Of a stretch of DNA of 38,410 nt, positions 8,512-17,181 are shown one piece after another. The notes under the pieces are model-generated. The model saw nothing but the letters and a program-made list of their open reading frames with translations, had not been told where the DNA came from and searched no databases. Numbering within the stretch: the stretch's first letter is position 1; every line of letters begins with the position of its first letter. Source of the stretch: Candidatus Dormiibacterota bacterium. Its GTDB lineage: Bacteria; Chloroflexota; Dormibacteria; Aeolococcales; Bog-877. A program made the translations under genes and the position numbers. The stretch spans positions 15,855 to 54,264 of the forward strand of contig DAHVDN010000002.1 of NCBI GenBank assembly GCA_027313505.1. Reading direction: 5' to 3'.

Positions 8512-9554
8512 CGCTCCCCGAGCCAGCGGCAGAGTTGCTCAATCTCCTCGCCGACCCGGGCCTCAAGTGGCAACTTCGCCGCCGCTCCCAGAGCCTTTTC
8601 GGTCCAGGTCGTAGTCAGCCCAGCGCAGCGGGTCTCGACACCCCCTTCTCGAAGCAACTCCACCGCGGCGGGCAGGGTGCCCACAGAGAGGCCATCTGGC
8701 TCTAGCCAGGAGCGCGCCGCCCGCCCCAGCTCCCCTTGGCAGCTGAGTGCCAGCAGCAGGGGGAGCCCCTGCTTGCGCCGGAGCAGGTCGTTGCCGACGG
8801 GTTTTCCTGTGGTCTCGGAGTCGCCGAAGACCCCGAGGGTGTCGTCCCGAAGCTGAAACGCCGTCCCCAAGGTCCGTCCAAAGGTCTCACATGCCGAGAC
8901 CACCTCCAACGACGCTCTCGCCGCAACCGCACCCATCCCGGTGGCCGCGCCGAGCAACGCCCCGGTCTTGAGGTCGATCATCCTCAAGTAGGCTGACAGC
9001 TCGGCCGGCGGCTTACCGGTGGCCTCGATATCGGCCTGCTGGCCGCCCACCATCTCCAAGGTCGCCGCGCCCAGTAGATCTGCCGCAAGTTGGACGAGAC
9101 GGGGCGGCGCCCCAGAACGAGTGACGGTGAGAAAGGCAGCGGTCAAGAGGGCGTCACCGGTGTTCAGCGCCGTGGGCATCCCGTCGCGCACCCAAAGAGC
9201 CGGTTGTCCGCGGCGCGAACGGTCCTCGTCCACGATGTCGTCATGTACCAGCGAGAAGTCGTGGATCAGCTGGACCGCCACCCCCAGCTTCTGGGCCCAC
9301 TCCGCGACCCCTCCCAGCCCCTCGGCAATGAGCATGGTCAAAGTGGGTCGGAGCGCCTTGCCCGGCCTGGCACCAGGTTTCAGCCCCAGGTGATACTGGC
9401 TCGGGTCGGTCACCTCCGCCGGGAGAATCTCCAAAGCAGAACGCAACCCATCCGTGATCTGTTCCTGGTAGCGGCCCATGACCATCTGGGCGGCCGCTGC
9501 AACGGAGTTGCTCACAGGCTGGGTCGGGTCGGCAGCCCCCTGCTCAGAGAGCAC
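8502..9554 (-). CDS. Polyprenyl diphosphate synthase (trans-isoprenyl type)
   Basis: A 350-residue all-trans isoprenyl diphosphate synthase. The first aspartate-rich motif is in LVHDDIVDEDRSRRGQPALW (D105, D106, D109), with the GDALLTAAF and KTGALLGAA helices after it. The second motif is relaxed: QLRDDTLGVFGD. The basic GKALRP site near residue 66 binds isopentenyl diphosphate. Its place just before shc and hpnCDE suggests that it makes farnesyl diphosphate for squalene, but the product length (C15 or C20) cannot be read safely from the sequence. It overlaps ispH by 11 nt and shc by 10 nt. Confidence 0.9.
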   Translation of the reverse strand: MLSEQGAADPTQPVSNSVAAAAQMVMGRYQEQITDGLRSALEILPAEVTDPSQYHLGLKPGARPGKALRPTLTMLIAEGLGGVAEWAQKLGVAVQLIHDFSLVHDDIVDEDRSRRGQPALWVRDGMPTALNTGDALLTAAFLTVTRSGAPPRLVQLAADLLGAATLEMVGGQQADIEATGKPPAELSAYLRMIDLKTGALLGAATGMGAVAARASLEVVSACETFGRTLGTAFQLRDDTLGVFGDSETTGKPVGNDLLRRKQGLPLLLALSCQGELGRAARSWLEPDGLSVGTLPAAVELLREGGVETRCAGLTTTWTEKALGAAAKLPLEARVGEEIEQLCRWLGERWS

Positions 9555-10386
9555 GGCAAACCTCCTCTACCTCGTCAACCACCCAGCTTGGGGTCGACGT
9601 TCCTGAAGTTATCCCGACGGTCTGTCCCTCTTGGAACCACTCCGCGCGCACCTCTGACGCCGATTCGACCTGGTGGGTTGGGCGTCGGCTTGCGCAGGTC
9701 GAAGCCAGCGCCATGGTGTTTGCGGACCCTCGGCCTCCCACCACCACCACCACGTCGACTCGCTCCAAGAGGTCGGAGGTCGCCTCACGCTGCCGTTGGT
9801 TGACCACCGGGCAGGTGGTGTCGCGGATCTCCAAACTCCCGGAGCGGAGCTGGATTCGCTCCGCGATTCTTCGAAACTCGTGCTGAGGAAAGGTGCTCTG
9901 GCACACCACCCCGCGTCGTTCCCGGTACGGGAGATCATCCGCCTCCTCAGTTGTGGCGACCACCGCGACCTCCGCGCCTGCCGCAGCCCCGGCCCAGCCG
10001 ACCACTCCGACCACCTCCTGATGCCCGGCGTGGCCAACCACCACTATGGGGAGATTCAGCTCCCTAAGCTCCTGGGCATGACGCTGGACGCGCTTGACCA
10101 GGGGGCAGGTGGTGTCGACCATTTGGAGGCCACGGTTTCTCGCGCTCTCAAAGAGCTCCGGGGTTGCCCCGTGGGCCGTCACCACCACAGGGACCGACGA
10201 CTCGGTCGGCAGGTTTGAGACCTGCCGCAGCCCTCTGGTCTCCAGATGCTCAAGCGCTCTGGAGTTGTGAACCACCTGTCCTAGCGCGACCGCTTCGCCA
10301 CTCCCGTCGAGAGCGCCCGAGGTCAGCGCCAGCGCATCCCTCACCCCAAAACAGAAACCGGTGTGTCGCGGTCGGAGCGTCTCCAA
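9544..10386 (-). CDS. ispH: IspH, 4-hydroxy-3-methylbut-2-enyl diphosphate reductase
   Basis: A 280-residue iron-sulfur enzyme that catalyses the last step of the MEP pathway, giving isopentenyl and dimethylallyl diphosphate. The three cluster-binding cysteines are C12 (GFCFGVRDA), C94 (DTTCPLVKR) and C192 (DTTCPVVNQRQ). Substrate-site residues H40 (VVHN), H72 (TAHG), H122 and E124 (GHQEVVG) are present. The start is a TTG at 10386 with a GAGGGA-like ribosome site about 8 bases upstream. It is the first gene of the minus-strand operon, so precursor supply is tied to hopanoid synthesis. The 189-base divergent gap to the alcohol dehydrogenase should carry both promoters, but I could not pick out convincing -35/-10 pairs. 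Confidence 0.95.
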   Translation of the reverse strand: METLRPRHTGFCFGVRDALALTSGALDGSGEAVALGQVVHNSRALEHLETRGLRQVSNLPTESSVPVVVTAHGATPELFESARNRGLQMVDTTCPLVKRVQRHAQELRELNLPIVVVGHAGHQEVVGVVGWAGAAAGAEVAVVATTEEADDLPYRERRGVVCQSTFPQHEFRRIAERIQLRSGSLEIRDTTCPVVNQRQREATSDLLERVDVVVVVGGRGSANTMALASTCASRRPTHQVESASEVRAEWFQEGQTVGITSGTSTPSWVVDEVEEVCRAL

Positions 10387-10575
10387 GTAGGTCCCTCATC
10401 CTGCTGGCGGTCCGTTGTGCAACCTAAACTATTGTGAGGCATGACGGTAGACGTTGGCGATCTCGCAGGGTGTTAGTCAACTCAACTCTGAGATAACAAA
10501 ATGGTGATAATTGGAGACGGCCAGCGGTGGGCGAGCGAGCTGTCTCCTCCCCCAAGGCAGTTGGGGCAGCGCTGA

Positions 10576-11814
10576 ATGCAAGCGCTGCTCTTCGACCCCA
10601 GCGCTTCGCGACTGCCGGTAGCCGGCCTGGCCTCCCGCATTCGTCCCGATCTCGCCCTCAGGTGGCGGTCGCCCCTGAGTTTGCGGGAGCTACCGGAGCC
10701 GGCGAGCCCCGGGGCCGACTGGGTGCGACTTCGAGTCCTGCGGACTGGGATCTGCGGGTCTGATGTCAAGGAGGCGCTGTTGCAGGCTAGCTCCGACAAT
10801 CCACTTAGCGGGTTAATCTCGTTCCCCCACGTTCCTGGGCACGAGATTCTTGCTGAGGTGGCGACCGGGCACGGATCGGCCGGCCTTGCCGACGGCACCA
10901 GAATTGCTGTTGATCCCTGGCTGGGGTGTGTTGCCAGGGGACTGCTCAATCTGTGTCCAGCATGCAGCGCCGGTTTTCCGCCGCACTGCGCCAATGTCTT
11001 GAACGGTGGACCATGGGGAACGGGAAGGGGGATGCATCTGGGAACCGTCCGGGATCTGCCGGGTGGCTTCGCCCAGATAATCCAAGCTCACAGTAGCCAG
11101 CTTCACCCGATCCCCGATGGGCTTCCGCTGGAGTTGGTGGTGCTGGCCGACCCCCTGGCCGTGGCACTGCATGCGGTGAGCCAGCTGCCCGGCCAGCCGG
11201 AGGGGCCGGTCCTGGTGTTGGGCGCTGGGACGATCGGCCTGAGTCTTGCCCTTGCCTGCCGCGAGCGCTGGCCCAAGTCGGAGATTATGGTTACTGCCGC
11301 CTGGGAGAACCAGGTGGAGCTGGTGCGGGCGATGGGTGCCGAGCCACTCGCTCCGGACGCTGCAGGGGTGGTGCCGGAGATGGCCCGGCGCGGTGGTGGC
11401 CGACTCGCCCGACCATGGCGGGGAGGCTCGTGGGCGGTTGGGGGCGGGGGCTCTGTGGTCTTCGACTCCATCGGTTCGGCGGCCACCACCGAGCTGGCCC
11501 TCCGCGCCTTGGCGCCCCGCGGGCAGCTTGTGACAGTTGGAGTTGGGCGACCGGCTCGGACCGAGACCACCCTCACCTATTACAAGGAGGTGAGGGTCCT
11601 GGGGTCGAACGGCTATGGGATGAGCGCCGAAGGCTCCAAGCCGCGCCACCTGCTAGATTGCGCCTTGGAACTTCTGGAGAAAAACTCCGACCTGGCCTCC
11701 GGCTGGGTCACTCACAGCCTGCCGCTCTCGCGCTGGCAGGAGGCCTTCGCCGCGGCGGCTCGGCCCGATCACAGTCGATCGATAAAGGTGAGCCTTAGGC
11801 TCTGGGAGGACTGA
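10576..11814 (+). CDS. Zinc-dependent alcohol dehydrogenase family protein (MDR superfamily)
   Basis: A 412-residue medium-chain dehydrogenase/reductase. Catalytic zinc ligands are visible in GICGSD and VPGHE. A structural-zinc-like cluster follows, with cysteines spaced C-x7-C-x2-C-x6-C in the stretch running from GCVARGLL to PPHC. The Rossmann motif is VLVLGAGTIGLSLALAC, and the C-terminal half has the usual GGGSVVFDSIG and LVTVGVG strands. The substrate is not evident; the threonine/sorbitol dehydrogenase branch is the closest in feel. It is the first gene after the divergent gap with ispH, and the SRPBCC gene starts 4 bases after its stop, so the two probably form an operon. Confidence 0.88.
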   Translation: MQALLFDPSASRLPVAGLASRIRPDLALRWRSPLSLRELPEPASPGADWVRLRVLRTGICGSDVKEALLQASSDNPLSGLISFPHVPGHEILAEVATGHGSAGLADGTRIAVDPWLGCVARGLLNLCPACSAGFPPHCANVLNGGPWGTGRGMHLGTVRDLPGGFAQIIQAHSSQLHPIPDGLPLELVVLADPLAVALHAVSQLPGQPEGPVLVLGAGTIGLSLALACRERWPKSEIMVTAAWENQVELVRAMGAEPLAPDAAGVVPEMARRGGGRLARPWRGGSWAVGGGGSVVFDSIGSAATTELALRALAPRGQLVTVGVGRPARTETTLTYYKEVRVLGSNGYGMSAEGSKPRHLLDCALELLEKNSDLASGWVTHSLPLSRWQEAFAAAARPDHSRSIKVSLRLWED

Positions 11815-11818
11815 CGGC

Positions 11819-12262
11819 ATGATGATCGCTGAGGCCAGCGTGCTGGTCCACGCTCCTTTGGACCGGATCCGCGAAGCGGTGCTGGATCCGGATGCCTACA
11901 TAAACGGGCAGACCAAGGTTCAGGAGATGTTCGTGGAGTCCCGGCAAGGCGACCAGCTGGTGGCGCGCATCAACGGGCACCTTGGTCCATTTCGCTCCCA
12001 CATCCGGGCGCGCTACACAGTTGGACAGAACAAGGTTGACCTCCAGATGCTGTGGGGCAGGTTGCGAGGTTTCCACGCGGTGTTTTTGATGGAGCCCCAA
12101 CCCGGGGGTGTCCTGCTCACCCATCGGGAGGAGTACGACTTTGGCTATGGCCCGCTCTCCCCGCTACTCGACAGGGGACTCAAGAGGTGGGCGGTTAGCA
12201 GTGTGCGTGCTGAGGTGGAGGCACTCAAGCTCTCGGCCGAGCGAGGAGTGCTCCCCGGCTGA
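11819..12262 (+). CDS. SRPBCC (START/Bet v1-like) family protein
   Basis: A 147-residue protein with the pattern of a ligand-binding SRPBCC fold: an N-terminal strand EASVLVHAPLDRIREAVLDPDAY, central strands including GHLGPFRSHIRARYTV, and a long C-terminal helix SSVRAEVEALKLSAE. Such proteins bind lipids, polyketides or other hydrophobic ligands; some act as cyclases or carriers. Two ATG codons sit in tandem at 11819 and 11822. The 4-base spacing from the alcohol dehydrogenase suggests a shared transcript and perhaps a shared substrate. A role in lipid metabolism next to the hopanoid block is only an inference. Confidence 0.75.
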   Translation: MMIAEASVLVHAPLDRIREAVLDPDAYINGQTKVQEMFVESRQGDQLVARINGHLGPFRSHIRARYTVGQNKVDLQMLWGRLRGFHAVFLMEPQPGGVLLTHREEYDFGYGPLSPLLDRGLKRWAVSSVRAEVEALKLSAERGVLPG

Positions 12263-12351
12263 GCAAACGTTTGGTGCCATCTGGGCAGGGGCAGACTCCC
12301 AATTGGCCGTGTTCAGCCGTTTCCTTTCAAAGTGCAAGCGGAGTTAAACCC

Positions 12352-14874
12352 TTGAGTGAAGATGTCGATTCGACAGATGGGGTGACCGAGAGTCGGCCCG
12401 CGCGAAGACGGCCGGGCGGTCCCGAGATCGAGACCCTACCACTGGTGCCGCTGCGGGACAACGTGGTCCTGCCTCATCAGCTGGCGCCATTGGGCGCTGG
12501 GAGAGAGCGGTCGGTGAACAGTCTTGAGGCCGCCGTCGCCGCTGAGGGCAAGGTGGTGCTCGCCGTCCAACGCCAGAGTGAATTGGACGACGTTGAGTTG
12601 GGTGATGTCTATCCGGTAGCGACGGTGGCCCAGATTGGGGCATTCCGTCGTGGCGCCGCCGGGGCACAGGTCTTGGTGGAGGGCCAGCGACGCGTCCGCA
12701 TCGTGGAGCTGGAACAGGGAGAGCAGTGGATCGCCAAAGTGGTGGCGATGCCCGAGGTCGAGCCCCACGGGACTGAGATCGAGGCATTGGTTGGTTCGGT
12801 TCGTCAGCTCTTCGGCGAGTATGTAGCGGCGGGAGCCGCGGTGGCCCCGGAGCTGGCGGTGGCGGTGGCGCGCGCGAAGGAACCCGGTAAGGTCGCCGAC
12901 CTGGCTGGTAGCGCCCCGGATCTGGACTCGCAGGACCGCATTGCGCTGCTGCAGGAGGACGACGTCGAACGCCGTCTTCGAGGGCTCATCCCGCTGTTGG
13001 CACGGCAGATGGAGGTGGCACAGCTTCGGAGCAAGATTCAACAAGATGTTGCCCAGACGATCAATCAGGGTCAGCGCGAGGCCATTCTGCGAGAGCAGCT
13101 GAAGGTCATCCGCAAGGAGCTGGCGGAGCTCGGAGGGGAGTCGGGCACCGAAGAGGACCTCAAGGAGCGCATTGAGGCCGCCGGGATGCCGGAGCCGGTG
13201 CTCAAGCGCGCCCTCAAGGAGCTCGATCGGATGGAGTCCACCCCCAGCGCCTCCCCAGAGGTCGGGATGCTGCGGAACTACCTGGACTGGCTGGCCGATC
13301 TTCCCTGGGACGACGCCGGTCCCGAGCGGGTCGATATCCAGGAGGCGGCGCGAATCCTTGATGAGGACCACTATGGCCTGCCCAAGGTCAAAGAACGGAT
13401 TCTGGAATGGATGGCGGTACGCAAGCGGGTGCTCGAGCGTCGTGCCGCCAAGCAGGATGGGGGAGAGGATGTCTCCCGGATGGCTCCGCTGCAGACCCCC
13501 ATCCTCTGCTTCGTCGGTCCTCCCGGAGTCGGCAAGACCTCGTTGGGCCGCAGCATCGCCCGGGCGCTGGATCGCAAGCTGGTCCGGGTGTCTTTGGGTG
13601 GCATTCGCGACGAGGCGGAGATCCGCGGTCACCGCCGAACCTACATAGGGGCTCTTCCAGGACGGGTCATCCAGGCGATGAAGCAGGCCGGGTCTCGCAA
13701 TGCGGTGATGATGCTCGACGAGATAGACAAGGTCGGGCTGGACTTTCGAGGCGACCCGTCTGCGGCGCTCCTGGAGGTGCTTGACCCGGAGCAGAACCGC
13801 GAGTTCTCCGACCACTACCTTGAGGTTCCCTACGACCTCTCCCAGGTGCTCTTCATTACCACCGCCAACGTAATCGACACCATTTCCGCTCCGCTCCGCG
13901 ACCGCATGGAGATCATCCGGATGACCGGCTACACCGAGGAGGAGAAGCTGGGGATCGCCAAGGAGCACCTTCTGGCGCGCCAGCTTGAACAACACGCCCT
14001 CTCCACGGAGGAGGTCGCAATCTCCGACGAGGCGCTGCGGACGTTGATCCGGAACTACACCCGTGAAGCTGGGGTTCGAGGGCTGGACCGGCAGATAGCC
14101 CAGGTGATGCGCAAGGTGCCGCGCCAACTGGTCGAGAACCCTGAGCTGACCAAGGTGGAGATCGGGCCGGAGCAGCTGATCGAATATCTCGGTCCCGCTC
14201 GATTCGACAGTGTCGAGACAGAGCCGGAGGACAGGGTCGGACTGGCAACTGGGGTGGTGGTCTCCGAGGTTGGAGGGGACCTGGTCACCGTGGAGGCGCT
14301 GGCGATCGAGGGCAGGCCCGAGCTGCAGCTGACCGGCCAGATTGGGGATGTCATGCAGGAGTCTGCCCGGGCCGCACTCTCTTGGGTCCGGGTTCACGGT
14401 GCCGAGCACGGTGTGCCCGCCGCATTCTTTGAGGACCATGCGGTTCACATCCACGTCCCTGCGGGGGCGATCCCCAAGGATGGTCCCTCAGCGGGAGTCA
14501 CCCTGACGACAGCCTTGGTCTCAGTGGCCAGCGACCGGCCCGTGCGGCACGACCTGGCCATGACGGGAGAGGTCACCCTCAGGGGGCGGGTCCTTCCCAT
14601 CGGCGGGGTTAAGGACAAATTGCTGGCGGCGCACCGGGCTGGGATTCGGACCTTCCTTCTCCCGGAGCGCAATCGTCGGGATCTGCACGAGATCGACGAC
14701 TCCCTCCTGGACGGCATGGAGGTGGTGTTCGTGCGCTCCTTGAGCGAGGTCCTCGAACGGGCTCTGACCGACAAGGTTCAGAAGCTTCCCGAGCGCCGAC
14801 CGCTCGGATTCGGTAGCCGGCTGCTGGAGACCGTCCCGCTGGTGGGCCCGCAGCCCATGCCCCCGCCCGCCTGA
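12352..14874 (+). CDS. lon: Lon, ATP-dependent serine protease
   Basis: An 840-residue LonA-type protease that degrades misfolded and regulatory proteins in the cytoplasm. In order: the N-terminal substrate-binding domain ([15 protein letters not shown]), a coiled linker, the AAA+ module with Walker A GPPGVGKT (K395) and Walker B MMLDEIDK (D456, E457), and the protease domain with catalytic S713 (PKDGPSAG) and K756 ([11 protein letters not shown]). The frame is open to 12271, but the TTG at 12352 has a GGAG site 9 bases upstream and begins just before the conserved domain, so I choose it. The length matches the family. It converges with the Nudix gene. Confidence 0.95.
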   Translation: MSEDVDSTDGVTESRPARRRPGGPEIETLPLVPLRDNVVLPHQLAPLGAGRERSVNSLEAAVAAEGKVVLAVQRQSELDDVELGDVYPVATVAQIGAFRRGAAGAQVLVEGQRRVRIVELEQGEQWIAKVVAMPEVEPHGTEIEALVGSVRQLFGEYVAAGAAVAPELAVAVARAKEPGKVADLAGSAPDLDSQDRIALLQEDDVERRLRGLIPLLARQMEVAQLRSKIQQDVAQTINQGQREAILREQLKVIRKELAELGGESGTEEDLKERIEAAGMPEPVLKRALKELDRMESTPSASPEVGMLRNYLDWLADLPWDDAGPERVDIQEAARILDEDHYGLPKVKERILEWMAVRKRVLERRAAKQDGGEDVSRMAPLQTPILCFVGPPGVGKTSLGRSIARALDRKLVRVSLGGIRDEAEIRGHRRTYIGALPGRVIQAMKQAGSRNAVMMLDEIDKVGLDFRGDPSAALLEVLDPEQNREFSDHYLEVPYDLSQVLFITTANVIDTISAPLRDRMEIIRMTGYTEEEKLGIAKEHLLARQLEQHALSTEEVAISDEALRTLIRNYTREAGVRGLDRQIAQVMRKVPRQLVENPELTKVEIGPEQLIEYLGPARFDSVETEPEDRVGLATGVVVSEVGGDLVTVEALAIEGRPELQLTGQIGDVMQESARAALSWVRVHGAEHGVPAAFFEDHAVHIHVPAGAIPKDGPSAGVTLTTALVSVASDRPVRHDLAMTGEVTLRGRVLPIGGVKDKLLAAHRAGIRTFLLPERNRRDLHEIDDSLLDGMEVVFVRSLSEVLERALTDKVQKLPERRPLGFGSRLLETVPLVGPQPMPPPA

Positions 14875-14885
14875 GACCAGTTGGG

Positions 14886-14902
14886 CGACCGGTCCTGGGT
14901 CG
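14886..14902. terminator. Short hairpin between convergent lon and Nudix genes
   Basis: CGACC at 14886-14890 and GGTCG at 14898-14902 can pair across a 7-base loop in the 33-base gap where two genes converge. There is no T-run, so it is a weak candidate for a bidirectional terminator, supported mainly by its position. Confidence 0.3.
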
Positions 14903-14907
14903 GGCCT

Positions 14908-15534
14908 TCAGGGAATGGCCGTGGGTCCAGCGACCGGAGCGCCCAGCCGTCGTCGCAGATCGTCGACGATCATTCCGGTGGCCCCCCAGACGAAGTGTTC
15001 CTCGAACAGGTATCCCGGAACCTCTAAATCTCCGAGTCGGGTCGGCACCCTTCGTCTTACGATCTCAGCCGATCCGGGGCCGTCCAGCAGCGGCATCCAG
15101 AAGCAGCTCTCAACCTCGGTCAAGGACAAGGATGGAACGAACTCCCGCGCAAGGCTGGCGACCAGGGGGGTGATTAGAAAGCCGGTGTGGTGGACCCTCA
15201 CCGGGTCGGCGTAGCCCAGCGGGCGGACGGCGTCCGGCGGGACCGCGACCTCTTCGAATGCTTCCCTCAGTGCGGTTTGCCAGAGGGCGTGGTCGCCGCG
15301 GTCCATTGAGCCGCCCGGCAGGCCGATCTGGCCAGGGTGGGCCCGGAGGCCGTGGTGACGCTGGATCAGCAGCATCGGAAGCCCCGGTGATCTGGGATCT
15401 ATGAGCGCCAAAACGCCAGCCGGGGTGAGGCCGACCTCCGCCCGGGGCTCTCGATCCAGAGGGCTCAGCCCGGCGGCCAGTTCGGTGACCCGCGGCGACA
15501 GTGCGGCTGTTTGCGGATCTGGAGAGTCCGTCAG
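14908..15534 (-). CDS. Nudix hydrolase, CoA-pyrophosphatase-like
   Basis: A protein of about 208 residues with a complete Nudix box: GGSMDRGDHALWQTALREAFEEVAV gives the G-x5-E/D...REAFEE metal-binding core. The lead-in LLIQRHHGLRAHPGQIGLPGG is typical of the NudL/CoA-diphosphatase subgroup, which cleaves CoA and acyl-CoA to phosphopantetheine products. The frame stays open to 15735 inside the kinase-like gene, but that extension is implausible low-complexity sequence. No ATG, GTG or TTG lies near the conserved region. A CTG at 15534 overlapping the upstream stop (CTGA) gives a family-typical length, so I use it with reservation. It is probably translated with the upstream kinase-like gene. 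Confidence 0.8.
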   Translation of the reverse strand: MTDSPDPQTAALSPRVTELAAGLSPLDREPRAEVGLTPAGVLALIDPRSPGLPMLLIQRHHGLRAHPGQIGLPGGSMDRGDHALWQTALREAFEEVAVPPDAVRPLGYADPVRVHHTGFLITPLVASLAREFVPSLSLTEVESCFWMPLLDGPGSAEIVRRRVPTRLGDLEVPGYLFEEHFVWGATGMIVDDLRRRLGAPVAGPTAIP

Positions 15535-16760
15535 AGGTAGAGCCGGCCCGTAGCTGAGAGCACCAGAAGGACCAGCGCCAGGACGATGAGCGCCAGCAGC
15601 AGGACGATGCCACTGCGGCGTCGGATCTCTGGCTCCATCTCGTATGGCTCGAGTGGAACCAGGGAGATGAGGTTCGTTGACGGCCGACTCACTTCCTGAG
15701 TTCCCGAGGTCACCCAGGACGAGTCCTCTTCCCACCGATGCCGCTCCCCCAAGGCCGACCTTGAAGTTGGTGTGCTTCGAGCTTCCGAAGAGGGGACTGG
15801 ACTGAATGGCGGGGCTTGAGTTGAGCCCGCCACTGGAGCCCTGGCGGGCTCTTCCGAAGTAGCGGGGACGGCTCGGGCCGCTGGGGCGGCGACAGGGGGG
15901 TTCGGGCGACCTGTGGTCGTCTTCTGAGGCGCTGGCCGCAGCGCGCTGACGAAGGCTGCGGCGGTGGTGAACCGCTGACTCGGGTCCGAAGATAGGCCTC
16001 GCATCACCGCGGCGTCGATCGTGGATGGCAGTTGGGGTCGGATGGCGCTTGGGGGCGCGATCCGGCCGTCAGCATCGGGAGGCTTCCCTACCAACAGGTA
16101 GTAGGTGAGGGCGGCCAGCCCGTATATGTCACCCGCCCTGGTCGGTTGCAGTGGGTGCTGGGTCTCCGGCGGCCGGAACCCTCTGGTCATGTCTATCCAC
16201 GCGGCCCGCGGATTGACCCTCGTCACCACGGTGCGGATCCCGTGGCCCACGAGCAGCGGACGGCCGTTGGAATCGACGGCCACCGTGGCCGGCTGGATGT
16301 CTCCGTGCAGCAGTCCGTTGCTGTGCAGCCCGTCGACCGCCTGCGCCAGGGCGGCGGCGGTCGCCAGCACCCCGGGCGCCCGCCCCGCTTGCAGCAGAGA
16401 GACCAGAAAGCCCCTGCCCGCATCTTCAGTCGCAAGATATACGAGGGGGGTGGGCTCATCTTGAGTGCCGATCTCCAGCACCTGTGCAATCCCGTTGACG
16501 GATGCGGCCCGGCGGTCGCCGGCGAGCCGTTGCAGCGCTTCCAGAAAACCCATGGCTTGGCTGTACGGCTCGCGAAAAGACCAGAGCAGGACCGGGGTCT
16601 CGTCAGTGATCAGGGTGGCCCGATGGACTGCCGCATAGGGCAGAACTTGCATGCGGCCACCGACCCGAAAACGACCAATAATGGTGCCGGTCAGCTCATC
16701 GACGCGCAACAATGTGTCCCTCAGGGGCCCGTACGCGGGCGGAGGCGATGGCATGCCCAT
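15531..16760 (-). CDS. Tail-anchored protein with a degenerate Ser/Thr kinase (pseudokinase) domain
   Basis: A 409-residue protein. Residues about 28-275 follow a bacterial Hanks-type kinase fold: an AVHRAT strand, the helix before the catalytic loop (ALAQAVDGLHSNGLLHGD), a PPE motif, GDIYGLAALTYYLLVGKPP and LSSDPSQRFTTAAAFVSAL. Key residues are lost. The glycine loop is poor, the VAIK lysine is replaced by W60 (VLLWSF), the catalytic loop reads HGDIQPAT (D154 kept, lysine and asparagine replaced), and DFG reads GHG at 172-174. It is probably catalytically inactive and may bind nucleotide or partners. A Pro/Ala/Ser-rich linker (about 280-380) leads to one membrane segment at about 384-404, right at the C-terminus. 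The ATG at 16760 is a reasonable start; another lies at 16754. Confidence 0.82.
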   Translation of the reverse strand: MGMPSPPPAYGPLRDTLLRVDELTGTIIGRFRVGGRMQVLPYAAVHRATLITDETPVLLWSFREPYSQAMGFLEALQRLAGDRRAASVNGIAQVLEIGTQDEPTPLVYLATEDAGRGFLVSLLQAGRAPGVLATAAALAQAVDGLHSNGLLHGDIQPATVAVDSNGRPLLVGHGIRTVVTRVNPRAAWIDMTRGFRPPETQHPLQPTRAGDIYGLAALTYYLLVGKPPDADGRIAPPSAIRPQLPSTIDAAVMRGLSSDPSQRFTTAAAFVSALRPAPQKTTTGRPNPPVAAPAARAVPATSEEPARAPVAGSTQAPPFSPVPSSEARSTPTSRSALGERHRWEEDSSWVTSGTQEVSRPSTNLISLVPLEPYEMEPEIRRRSGIVLLLALIVLALVLLVLSATGRLYL

Positions 16761-17132
16761 TGTTTCGCACAGCTTCCGACCGCCCTTGGTAGCCCCACCG
16801 CTCTAGACCAGGCCGCTGCTGATTCCCTTCGGATGGAGCCGCGGTGATCCTCTTCCGTCTCTACGACCAGTGACATCTTAGGCCATGCGGGTGACTTTCC
16901 GATGATCCCGAAGGCTCCCCTTCAGCCATCGTGGAAAACGCTGCTACCGGGCAGGCAGGAGTCATCGAGCTCTGCCAAGGTGTCGGTTGAGCATCCCACC
17001 GACGACCTCGCGACCGGCGGTGGGTCAGGCCACCGGGATGTCACCGCCGAGCCGCCCACCGTGGCGTCCCGACCGGTCCAGGTGAGCCCCGTAAGGCGAA
17101 GGTCCGTCCAAAGAGCGTATGCTCACCTCTTC
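16761..17132. other. Divergent intergenic region
   Basis: About 370 bases between the kinase-like gene (leftward) and the membrane-protein operon (rightward). It should hold promoters for both. On the minus strand, TAAGAT near 16874-16879 could be a -10 box, but no good -35 precedes it. A long plus-strand frame running from 16902 into the next gene is a shadow. I see no RNA gene and no repeat here. Confidence 0.4.
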
Positions 17133-17156
17133 ACAAAGTACTTTGTAACACAAAGT
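17133..17156. promoter_or_regulatory. Operator: three alternating ACAAAGT half-sites
   Basis: ACAAAGT at 17133-17139 overlaps the core of ACTTTGT at 17140-17146, giving the perfect 14-base palindrome ACAAAGTACTTTGT. A further ACAAAGT at 17150-17156 pairs with the middle half-site as ACTTTGT-AAC-ACAAAGT (7-3-7). The site ends 25 bases before the ATG of the first gene of the operon. It is A/T-rich compared with its surroundings. The winged-helix regulator encoded second in the operon is the obvious candidate to bind it, giving autoregulation. Confidence 0.75.
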
Positions 17157-17181
17157 GCCCGGCACCCAAGGAGCAGACGTG

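Noticed and set aside
12436-14454. A 672-codon open frame on the minus strand across lon
   Set aside because: It lies wholly antisense to a full-length Lon with all catalytic motifs; long antisense frames are expected in GC-rich genes with strong third-position bias.
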